From Clostridia bacterium (GTDB lineage: Bacteria; Bacillota; Clostridia; Oscillospirales; CAG-272): DNA of 47,760 bases. This document shows positions 17,235 through 24,598 of the stretch, one piece after another. The translations under genes and the position numbers were made by a program. Below the pieces are notes generated by a model that worked only from the letters and a program-made list of their open reading frames with translations, was not told where the DNA came from and searched no databases. Positions within the stretch are counted from its first letter, which is position 1. Each line of letters starts with the position of its first letter. The stretch spans positions 1-47,760 of the forward strand of contig JAFWPR010000096.1 in assembly GCA_017545225.1 (NCBI GenBank), in the 5' to 3' direction.

Positions 17235-17828
17235 ATGAAAAGATTATTTGCAGTTCTTATCGCGGCGATCATGATCTTCGCTCTGGTCGCCTGCACAGGC
17301 AATCAGGGTAATAACGAGACCGGAAACGAGACTGGCATCGAGACTGAAAGCGCGACCGTTCCCGCGACTGAAAGCGCTGAAGCGACTGAGAGCGCGGAAG
17401 CGACCGAGAGCGCCGACGTACCCGACACGACGGGCGACACATCCATGTCCGGCGTTCCGAACCCGGTAGTCGAAGGCGACAAAGATGCGGTCGACGCGTT
17501 CGGTTTCGGCATCCACGCCCCCGCCGAGGCTGAAAACGTCAGATACTCCGTAATAGACGGCAAGATCGCCCAGATCGACTTTGATTATAGTGGCAATGCG
17601 TTCTGTCTCCGCGCTTCGAAGGAAGAAGGCGATATCTCCGGCCTCCACGGTGAGAAGGTCGCCACGAAAGATCTCGCCGTACGCGGCACGCTGACTCAGA
17701 TCTCCGACGGGGAAAACACCTATTACAAGGTCGAGTGGGAAAGAGAAGGCGCCAATTACGTTCTGACCAACACGGACGGCGCGACCGAGATCCAGATTAT
17801 CGAAGTTTACGAAGAAGTCAGATACTGA
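17235..17828 (+). CDS. putative lipoprotein
   Basis: A 197-residue protein with a lipoprotein signal: basic start, hydrophobic core and lipobox LVAC with the modified Cys at residue 20. A low-complexity Thr/Glu/Ser/Ala linker (about 25-70) contains three near-perfect copies of ATESAE. The rest (about 75-197) is a small, probably beta-rich domain that I do not recognise. AGAGGAAAG precedes ATG 17235. Outer-face location is supported by the lipobox; the function is unknown. It sits behind the second SLH-GH43 gene and ends in a good terminator. Confidence 0.75.
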   Translation: MKRLFAVLIAAIMIFALVACTGNQGNNETGNETGIETESATVPATESAEATESAEATESADVPDTTGDTSMSGVPNPVVEGDKDAVDAFGFGIHAPAEAENVRYSVIDGKIAQIDFDYSGNAFCLRASKEEGDISGLHGEKVATKDLAVRGTLTQISDGENTYYKVEWEREGANYVLTNTDGATEIQIIEVYEEVRY

Positions 17829-17839
17829 TCTGTAAAGTT

Positions 17840-17879
17840 ATCGCCCTGCGGCGTAATCGCGTCGCGGGGCGATTTTTTT
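17840..17879 (+). terminator. intrinsic terminator after the lipoprotein gene
   Basis: Arms ATCGCCC (17840-17846) and GGGCGAT (17867-17873) with further pairing inside, followed by seven U (17873-17879). The U run overlaps the stop codon of the convergent SDR gene. Confidence 0.85.
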
Positions 17880-18696
17880 ACTGCTTGGTAAGTATAATCC
17901 GTATGATTGATCTCCTCATTCCCGCGGGGAGAGCGTTCAGAAGCAGAAGAAGAGGGTTCCTGTTTATATTTTTCACGGCGGGCGGCCGTTTTTTCCTCAT
18001 CACCCCGAGTACGGCGTCCGCAACTTTTCCGGGAGGGATCTTCCTCGCCTCAACGCGGTCGACGATACGGCGGAAGCGTTCCGCGCTCACGGAAAAGTTT
18101 TCCGTACCGGAACAGAATTTCTCGAGTTTTTCGACGGAGACGTCCAGCAGTCCCGTATCGACCGCTCCCGGGCGTAAAACCGTTACGGGATGCCCCAGAA
18201 GCGACAGCTCCGCTCTCAGCACGTCCGCGTATTTGTCGAGCGCCGTCTTTGAAGCCGCGTAGATCCCCGTGAACGGCAGCGGGTCGAGCGGGGCGAGCTC
18301 GCTGGTGATTATTATTATCCTTCCGCCGTCGGCGAGGAGGGGAAAAAAGACGCGGTTCACGCGCCAGACGGCGTTCAGATTGATATCGTAAACGCGCCGC
18401 CACGCATCCTCGTCCAGCTCGATCACGGAATCGAGTTCGTAGATCCCCGCGGCGTGAACGATGCATTCGATCCGGACGTTTTCGGCCTCGATCTTTTCAA
18501 AAACGCTTTTTACGGACCCGGGATCGGTAAGATCCGCGCGGAAAAACGTCATTCCTGAGAGGTCCTCCGGCTCGCGCAGATCGACGCCGTAGACGGGATG
18601 ACCCTCGCCGGCCAGCAGCTTCGCCGCGGCGTTTCCCATTCCTCCCGCGGCTCCGGTTATCAGCACGGCGCCGTTAGCGGTCTTCTCTTTTTTCAT
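17878..18696 (-). CDS. short-chain dehydrogenase/reductase
   Basis: A 272-residue Rossmann-fold oxidoreductase of the classical SDR family. Seen: the nucleotide motif TGAAGGMG near residue 14, the HAAG motif (usual NNAG), the active-site YAASK, and the PG motif (LRPGAVDTG) after it. An acidic residue at the end of the second strand (GVDLRE) favours NAD(H) over NADP(H). The C-terminal 40 residues are basic and partly hydrophobic (LLLLLNALP), which may give membrane contact. ATG 18696 has a GAGGTG box; the open frame further upstream lacks one. The substrate is not known. Confidence 0.85.
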   Translation of the reverse strand: MKKEKTANGAVLITGAAGGMGNAAAKLLAGEGHPVYGVDLREPEDLSGMTFFRADLTDPGSVKSVFEKIEAENVRIECIVHAAGIYELDSVIELDEDAWRRVYDINLNAVWRVNRVFFPLLADGGRIIIITSELAPLDPLPFTGIYAASKTALDKYADVLRAELSLLGHPVTVLRPGAVDTGLLDVSVEKLEKFCSGTENFSVSAERFRRIVDRVEARKIPPGKVADAVLGVMRKKRPPAVKNINRNPLLLLLNALPAGMRRSIIRIILTKQ

Positions 18697-18714
18697 AAAG
18701 ATCACCTCGGATAA

Positions 18715-18743
18715 ATGATACCTCAAATCCCGCAAATATGCAA
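18715..18743 (-). promoter_or_regulatory. promoter of the SDR gene
   Basis: Minus strand TTGCAT (18738-18743), 17-bp spacer, TATCAT (18715-18720). It lies back to back with the promoter of the phosphatase gene at 18754-18783. Confidence 0.6.
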
Positions 18744-18753
18744 CGGTCGTTTA

Positions 18754-18783
18754 TTGACAGTTTTCGGCCCGGGATGGTATACT
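18754..18783 (+). promoter_or_regulatory. promoter of the phosphatase gene
   Basis: TTGACA (18754-18759), 18-bp spacer, TATACT (18778-18783). Confidence 0.75.
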
Positions 18784-18832
18784 TACGGTCAGGGCGGCTC
18801 CCGCCGCACTAAACGACGAACGGAGGACTTGA

Positions 18833-19885
18833 ATGGTCAGACTGATCTCACCGGAGGACGGAGCGTCCGTTTCGCTCCTGACGACCGGACAGAGGGACTT
18901 TATACGCCTTTTCGACGAAGGGACGCTTTCACACGACCGCGGAGAAGATTTCGGCTTTACAAAGGAAAACGAACCGTATGACTTTATGTCGCGTCCGGCT
19001 CCCGTCGCGGCGTCGTTCACATGCCCCGATCCGGACAAAGCAGTTCTGACGGTTTCCGAGAGCTTTGACCTGAGCGACCCGGTCCCGTTTTTGCGCACGG
19101 ATCCCTCGGTTTCCGACGGAGTCGTAAAGGTATCTCTTTTCAATCTCAAACCGGGGAAGGAATATTTTTGGCGCGTCGCCTGCGGCGATGAATTATCGGA
19201 GATCCGCAGTTTTAAAACGAACCGGGACGAACCGCGTTTTCTTTACGTCCCCGAAATGGAGAACGTCCGCGATATAGGCGGATACGTTACGTGGGACGGA
19301 AGAAGAGTTAAGCAGGGACTCGTTTTTCGCGGTCAGGCTCCGGACTTCCGCGTAGAATACGGAAGACGGATCGGGCTGACCGAAAAGGGAGCGGAACACT
19401 TTTTCGGCGATCTCTGCGTGCGGAACGTTATCGACCTCTGCGGAGACTCCGAAGACTACAACGTAAGCGACGGCGTCGGGAAGATCCATATCAGCAGCTT
19501 CGACTATACCGACGCGCTCGAAGGTGAGCAGAAAGAGTATCTCAGACAATATCTTGAGACGGTCCTCGATCTCTCGGTCTATCCTTTTTTCGTTCACTGC
19601 GCGGCCGGAGCGGACCGCACCGGCACGGCGATCGCGTTTCTCGAGGGCATCCTGGGGATGAGCGACCGCGATATTCTCCTTGACTATTACGTCACCGCGC
19701 TGTCGCTCTCTCCCGAAGAGCTTGAGAACTGGTTTACCAAGAAGGATTTCGAGGCGATGTTTGAATCTCTCGGGAAACGTTATCCGTTTGCCGGATCGTA
19801 TTCCGAGCGGATCGAGGCGTTTGTTCTCGATCTCGGGATCCCCGGGTCCGCGCTGCGGAAACTAAGAGACTTTTTACTCGAATAA
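18833..19885 (+). CDS. tyrosine-protein phosphatase (Y_phosphatase3 type)
   Basis: A 350-residue protein with two parts. Residues about 1-125 look like a fibronectin-III or purple-acid-phosphatase N-domain beta sandwich (SPEDGASVS...LKPGKEYFWRV). Residues about 130-350 are a dual-specificity/tyrosine phosphatase of the bacterial IphP or LipA-like group, with NVRDIGGY as the family opening and the P-loop HCAAGADRT around the nucleophile Cys256. No signal peptide is visible, so it is probably cytoplasmic despite the Ig-like domain. Possible substrates are phosphotyrosine proteins or phosphoinositides. ATG 18833 follows GGAGG. It converges on the beta-helix gene. Confidence 0.85.
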   Translation: MVRLISPEDGASVSLLTTGQRDFIRLFDEGTLSHDRGEDFGFTKENEPYDFMSRPAPVAASFTCPDPDKAVLTVSESFDLSDPVPFLRTDPSVSDGVVKVSLFNLKPGKEYFWRVACGDELSEIRSFKTNRDEPRFLYVPEMENVRDIGGYVTWDGRRVKQGLVFRGQAPDFRVEYGRRIGLTEKGAEHFFGDLCVRNVIDLCGDSEDYNVSDGVGKIHISSFDYTDALEGEQKEYLRQYLETVLDLSVYPFFVHCAAGADRTGTAIAFLEGILGMSDRDILLDYYVTALSLSPEELENWFTKKDFEAMFESLGKRYPFAGSYSERIEAFVLDLGIPGSALRKLRDFLLE

Positions 19886-19915
19886 AAAAGGGGGACGGCT
19901 TAAGAGGCCGTCCCC
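19884..19915 (-). terminator. intrinsic terminator after the first SLH beta-helix gene
   Basis: On the minus strand the arms GGGGACGGC (19907-19915, read in complement) and GCCGTCCCC (19891-19899) form a nine-bp stem with a seven-base loop, followed by six U (19884-19889). Confidence 0.85.
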
Positions 19916-19924
19916 AAACTGTTC

Positions 19925-22603
19925 TTAATATCTTCCGATTTCCTCAAAGTGAAAGTCCGGGAAGCCGGTCCCGTCTTTGAGTCTGTAGTCCCCGATCGAC
20001 GGATTGACGAACAGGGGATTGTCCGCGGTAGTGTAGTACTCGTTGTCCCGTATCGTCGACACCGCGGCGGAATACTGTCCGATCCTGTTCATCGTATCGG
20101 TCCCGCGCTCGCCGTTAAAGTCGAAATAACGGTTGCCGGTCAACGTGTTGTTTGTCGCAAGACAACAGTTCGGATCGGAAAGATCCGAAAGGTCGAGCGT
20201 GACGTTGAATATATCGGGCCACCTCTCGCGGAACACCTTCGTTCTCGGGGAATCCGGATCCGAGAGCTGTTCCAGAACGGCTTTCCACTCGTTGTAGTAT
20301 CTTTCGTCGTCGTGAAGATCTTCCTCTCCCTGGACCGTAGCGCCGTCCATGAGGTTGACTCCCCCCCTGTACTCGACGGTCGCGATGATCGCGTTGTCGC
20401 GTATCAGATTGTCGCGTCCGCATCCGACGAGGACCGCATTTGCTCCCGCGTTGTAAAACAGGTTCGATACGACCTGCACGCCGCACTGGTTCTGATCGAG
20501 ATAAATACCGTATTCTCCCATGCTCGTCAGAGGCATATTCATGATCAGGTTATGGCGGATCACGATATCCCGTCTGTCAACTCCCTGGTTGTCGTAGATA
20601 CATCCCCCGTCAGTCGAGTTCAGCATCATCCTGTCGAACACGTTGTATTCGATCGTGACGCACGACGATCCCCAGAGTTCGATCCCGCACCGTCCGCCTC
20701 GCTCGAATACGTTGTGCGTGACGGAAGCTCCCGTCGTCTGGAACAGTCTGATCCCGGCGTCCGTATTTATCATCGCGAAATCGTGGATATAATTGTTGTC
20801 GATCACTATCCCGCAGCTTGAAAAGTCGCCGTTGTTCGCGCGGGGGTATGAGTCGTCCAGACGTCCGACGCCCGCTCCGAGCAGACCGAATTCCGAGTTC
20901 GTGAGCCGGAAATTGTATATACCCGCGTTGGGAACGGAGAAGAGGTTGTCCGCGGCGCCGATGACCGAGCAGCGGTCGAGAGTGATATCGTGTCCGTCGA
21001 TAAACGCGAAACCGCTCTTCGTGTTTTTGAAATCGAGACCGACGAACGAAATGTACGCCGCTTTTTCGATATCGAAGAACGAACCGCGAGTCGCCATGCT
21101 GAAATCGGTCTTCGGATCGTAGACGTACAGAGTGCGCGTGTCCCTGTCGAGCCAATATTCTCCATCGTGATCGAGTTCCTCGGACGCGCCGATAACGGCG
21201 ACCTCAAAACCGAAAACGTGATTTGCGCTGATGCCGTAGGTGAGCCGGTCGACGTCGCGGAAAGCTGCGATCTTCGTCTCCCTGTCGTAAGATTCGAGGT
21301 CGAGTATCCCGTAGAACCAGGTGTGCGCGAAAGTTCCGGCGAATCTCAGGTCCTCGTACGTGTGATACTGGTCCAGTCTGCTGTAAATAAGTCTGTTCGT
21401 TATTCTTATCGAACTGTCGTCGACCCTTTCGCCGACGTTCCGCATGAGCTGTTCGGAGCCGTCTTCGTATTTGTTCGGATATCTCGCCGGATCGTAAAAA
21501 CGGTCGGGTGATACGAGAACGCAGGAGTAGTCGTATTCTCCCTCCTCAAGCCTGTCGGACAGATCGACCTTCCTGATGTTCGGCACGTATTTGTCCCGGA
21601 AGAGATATTTTTCGCTCTCGCTTATCGGCTCGAATTCGTCGAGCGAAATGTTGAAGCCGTTGTCGAACGTGACGTCTCCGTCCCCGTATTTGCAGTACGT
21701 TATCGGGCATCTCTCCGTACCGGAGTCTTCCGCGGTCAGCGCGATCTCAAGCGGACCGTAATCGCCCGCCATGAACGCGACGGTTATCCCGTTTTTTCCC
21801 GTTTTGTCAAGTTCGCGGACCGCTTCGACGGCCCTTTCAAACGTTGCGAACGGACGTCCGAACGATCCGTCGTTGGCGTCGGAGCCGGTCGTGCTGACGT
21901 AAAAGTCAGCGTCCGACACGAGCGGGTACTCTTTTTCCGTATAATGAGAGCGGATAACGGGCACGTTGTAAGCAAGTTTGAACGTGCCGTCGAATCTCGC
22001 GATGATCGCCGCGAACTGTTCTCTGGTAGCGGACCCGTCCGGCGCGAGCCGGTTTCCGTCCGTTCCTTTGATAAGACCGGATTCGACCGCCCACTTCATC
22101 GCCTCGTCGGCCCAGTCCGAGACTTTACCGTCGTCCGCGAACGGCGTGAGATCCGCGCGCTCGGGTACGGAGACGGGGCAGCGCGGCGAGAAACGGAAGA
22201 GCATGGCCGCGAGCTGTTCGCGCGTTATCGGCCCATCGGGGTCGAACCTCTTATCCGAGACGCCGTTCACGACGCTCTCCTCTTTTGCCCACGCCACGGC
22301 ATCGGCGTACCACTGCCCGGCGGGAACGTCTTCAAAGCCGCTCGCCGTCTTCGGCGCGGGAGACCCTTCGCGCCGCCACAAAACGGTGACGACCATCGCG
22401 CGGGTGAGCGATCCTTCGGGATCGAATTTCCCGCCGCCGACACCCTGCATATAGCCTGCGCTCACGGCGTAATTTATCGAGTCGTAACTCCACATGGACT
22501 CCGTGACGTCGGAAAAGGCCGCGTCTTTCGCCGCCGCGGGGACCGCGGCGAGCATACCCGCCGCCAGAATCAATGCGAGAATAAGAGAAAATACTTTTTT
22601 CAT
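19925..22603 (-). CDS. SLH-anchored right-handed beta-helix protein 1
   Basis: An 892-residue wall-anchored protein. Signal peptide (1-25, ends PAAA), three SLH domains (about 28-75, 88-140, 150-203), then a DUF1565-like entry motif DADFYVSTTGSDANDG (about 235) that opens parallel beta-helix proteins. PbH1-type rungs rich in Asn (RNNGD, IDNNYIHDF, VTHNVFERGG, IEYNVFDRM, IRHNLIMNM) fill about 520-760. The fold is shared by polysaccharide lyases and GH families such as GH120 and GH141, so a polysaccharide-active or -binding role is likely, but catalytic residues cannot be assigned. It ends NPLFVNP...YRLKDGTGF, common in this group. A paralogue lies at 24582-27353. Confidence 0.86.
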   Translation of the reverse strand: MKKVFSLILALILAAGMLAAVPAAAKDAAFSDVTESMWSYDSINYAVSAGYMQGVGGGKFDPEGSLTRAMVVTVLWRREGSPAPKTASGFEDVPAGQWYADAVAWAKEESVVNGVSDKRFDPDGPITREQLAAMLFRFSPRCPVSVPERADLTPFADDGKVSDWADEAMKWAVESGLIKGTDGNRLAPDGSATREQFAAIIARFDGTFKLAYNVPVIRSHYTEKEYPLVSDADFYVSTTGSDANDGSFGRPFATFERAVEAVRELDKTGKNGITVAFMAGDYGPLEIALTAEDSGTERCPITYCKYGDGDVTFDNGFNISLDEFEPISESEKYLFRDKYVPNIRKVDLSDRLEEGEYDYSCVLVSPDRFYDPARYPNKYEDGSEQLMRNVGERVDDSSIRITNRLIYSRLDQYHTYEDLRFAGTFAHTWFYGILDLESYDRETKIAAFRDVDRLTYGISANHVFGFEVAVIGASEELDHDGEYWLDRDTRTLYVYDPKTDFSMATRGSFFDIEKAAYISFVGLDFKNTKSGFAFIDGHDITLDRCSVIGAADNLFSVPNAGIYNFRLTNSEFGLLGAGVGRLDDSYPRANNGDFSSCGIVIDNNYIHDFAMINTDAGIRLFQTTGASVTHNVFERGGRCGIELWGSSCVTIEYNVFDRMMLNSTDGGCIYDNQGVDRRDIVIRHNLIMNMPLTSMGEYGIYLDQNQCGVQVVSNLFYNAGANAVLVGCGRDNLIRDNAIIATVEYRGGVNLMDGATVQGEEDLHDDERYYNEWKAVLEQLSDPDSPRTKVFRERWPDIFNVTLDLSDLSDPNCCLATNNTLTGNRYFDFNGERGTDTMNRIGQYSAAVSTIRDNEYYTTADNPLFVNPSIGDYRLKDGTGFPDFHFEEIGRY

Positions 22604-22636
22604 TTTCGTTCTCCGTTCGGGTTATTTATTATTTTA

Positions 22637-22706
22637 ATTATACCAAAAAAACGGAGGCCTTTCAAGAGTGCGGACGGTTGTCAGAAAAGGGAAAATATGA
22701 TATACT
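22637..22706. promoter_or_regulatory. divergent promoters for the beta-helix and M3 peptidase genes
   Basis: Minus strand: TTGAAA (22660-22665), 17-bp spacer, TATAAT (22637-22642), for the beta-helix gene. Plus strand: TTGTCA (22678-22683), 17-bp spacer, TATACT (22701-22706), for the peptidase. The two -35 boxes are 12 bp apart, so the genes could compete for polymerase or share a regulator. Confidence 0.75.
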
Positions 22707-22735
22707 TTTTTCAGAAAAACATCGGAGGAATCAAG

Positions 22736-24433
22736 ATGGAAAAATTTGCCGATATCAAATACGAAAGACCCGATCTTGCAAAATTCAAAAAAGATTACCT
22801 CGCCCTTATCGGGAAACTGAAGAGAGCCGGCTCGTACGAAGAGGCGGACGAAGCCGTCAAAGAGATGGAAGGACTCATGAACCGCGTCTTCACGTCGTAC
22901 ACCGTCGCGATGATACGCCACAATATGAATATGAAGGACGAGTTCTACGACGGGGAGAATTCTTTCTTCGAGCGCGAGATCCCGAAAAACATGATGCTCA
23001 TCAAAAAAGGGACCGAGGCGATGCTCAAGAGCCCCCACAGGAAGCAGCTCGAGGAGAAATACGGTTCCCTGATGTTCAAAAACGCCGAAATACAGGCGAA
23101 GCTCATCAAGCCTTCGATCATTCTTCCGTCGATCGCCGAAAACAAGCTGTCAAGCGAGTATTCGAAGACCGCCGCCTCCTGTTCCGTCGAATTCATGGGC
23201 GAAAAGTGCAATTTCTACGGTCTTCTGAAGCATATGCAGTCTACGGACAGGGAAGAGCGCAAAGCGGCGTTCGAGGCGTGGGCGAAGCTCTATGAGGAGG
23301 CGTCGCCGAAGCTCGACGAGATATTCGGAAAACTGATCAGGGTCCGCCGCAAAATCGCGAAAAAACTCGGATTCAAGAGCTATATCGACTACGCATATCT
23401 CACGAGGCAGAGATACGATTACGGCCCGGACGAAGTCGCCCGTTTCCGCGAAGCGGTGAGGACGACGGTGACCCCGGTCTGCGACAGACTGTACCGCGAG
23501 CAGGCGGAACGCCTCGGCGTCGACAAACTCCGCTTTTACGATGAGAACCTGGTGTTCCCGGACGGCAACGCCGTCCCGCAGGGGACGCCGGAAGAGCTGA
23601 CCGAGAAGGCGCGCCTGATGTACGAGGCTCTTTCTCCGGAGACCGGCGAATTCTTCAACTTTATGACGGAATACGGCCTTTACGACCTTGTCACGAGAGA
23701 GAACAAGCATCTCGGCGGTTACTGCACGGAACTGCCGGAATTCAAGGCCCCGTTCATTTTCTCGAATTTTAACGGAACGTCCGCCGATATCGACGTGCTG
23801 ACGCACGAAGCGGGCCACGCGTTCGAGGCTTATTACTCCTCGCGCCGTCTGCCGCACACGGACCTCACCTTCTCCACGAGCGAGATCAACGAGATCCACT
23901 CGATGACGATGGAACTGTTCGCATATCCTTATATGGAGAGCTTCTTCGGCGAAAACGCCGACAGGTACCGCTTCGCGCATCTCTGCGAGGCGCTCGAGGT
24001 GATCCCGTATCTCGTCTCGGTCGACGAGTTCCAGCACCGGGTCTATGAAAACCCCGATTCGACCCCGTCCGACTGGAGAAAATTCTGGCGGGATATCGAA
24101 AAGAAGTATATGCCGTGGCGCGACTACGACGGGAACAGATTTCTCGAGGGAGGCGGCTTCTGGATGCAGAAGCAGCACATATTCCTCTATCCGTTCTACT
24201 ACGTCGATTACGCCATGGCGCAGATGGGCGCGTTCTCCCTCTACCGCAAGGCGACGGAGGGCGGCGACGCTTGGGGCGACTATCTGAAGCTCTGCTCGAT
24301 GGGCGGGATGTACGGTTACTTCGAGACGCTCGAGAGGGCGGGCATCCCGAATCCTCTCACACCCGGGACGGTGGAAGCCGCCGCGGAGTTCGTTGAGAAG
24401 CGCATCGCGGAACTTGAAGAGAAGATCAAATAA
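22736..24433 (+). CDS. M3 family oligoendopeptidase
   Basis: A 565-residue cytoplasmic zinc peptidase of the M3B (PepF-like) family. The zinc motif HEAGH lies at residues 357-361 with the downstream Glu in INEIHSMTMELFAYP. It differs clearly from the pepF at 7534-9339 and belongs to the shorter group often annotated 'M3 family oligoendopeptidase'. GGAGGA (about 22724-22729) sets the start at ATG 22736, although the frame is open far upstream against the divergent SLH gene. It lies between two SLH beta-helix genes on the opposite strand, with its own promoter and terminator. Confidence 0.9.
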   Translation: MEKFADIKYERPDLAKFKKDYLALIGKLKRAGSYEEADEAVKEMEGLMNRVFTSYTVAMIRHNMNMKDEFYDGENSFFEREIPKNMMLIKKGTEAMLKSPHRKQLEEKYGSLMFKNAEIQAKLIKPSIILPSIAENKLSSEYSKTAASCSVEFMGEKCNFYGLLKHMQSTDREERKAAFEAWAKLYEEASPKLDEIFGKLIRVRRKIAKKLGFKSYIDYAYLTRQRYDYGPDEVARFREAVRTTVTPVCDRLYREQAERLGVDKLRFYDENLVFPDGNAVPQGTPEELTEKARLMYEALSPETGEFFNFMTEYGLYDLVTRENKHLGGYCTELPEFKAPFIFSNFNGTSADIDVLTHEAGHAFEAYYSSRRLPHTDLTFSTSEINEIHSMTMELFAYPYMESFFGENADRYRFAHLCEALEVIPYLVSVDEFQHRVYENPDSTPSDWRKFWRDIEKKYMPWRDYDGNRFLEGGGFWMQKQHIFLYPFYYVDYAMAQMGAFSLYRKATEGGDAWGDYLKLCSMGGMYGYFETLERAGIPNPLTPGTVEAAAEFVEKRIAELEEKIK

Positions 24434-24437
24434 AAAC

Positions 24438-24468
24438 CGGGAGGGCCGAAGCCCTCCCGTCCTTTTTT
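24438..24468 (+). terminator. intrinsic terminator after the M3 peptidase
   Basis: Arms CGGGAGGGC (24438-24446) and GCCCTCCCG (24451-24459), loop CGAA, then six U (24463-24468). Confidence 0.92.
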
Positions 24469-24500
24469 GAAATACAATAATCAGGTCTTATTCTCAATGT

Positions 24501-24598
24501 AAAATTCTGCGTTCCGTCAAAGCCGGATGAAATGGGTTGGGTCCCATTTCAAGCGGAATTTTATCCGTATCGGTCGATATTCTAATATCGACCGATAC
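24501..24598. repeat. nested palindromes at the 3' end of the second beta-helix gene
   Basis: Two structures adjoin. The first has outer arms AAAATTCTGC (24501-24510) and GCGGAATTTT (24553-24562), one mismatch, enclosing the perfect pair TGAAATGGG (24528-24536) and CCCATTTCA (24543-24551). The second is a perfect 15-bp stem, arms 24567-24581 and 24584-24598 (starting GTATCGGTCG), separated by two bases. The stop codon of the minus-strand CDS (24582-24584) sits at the tip of the second hairpin. No U run follows, so it is not a standard terminator. Confidence 0.8.
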
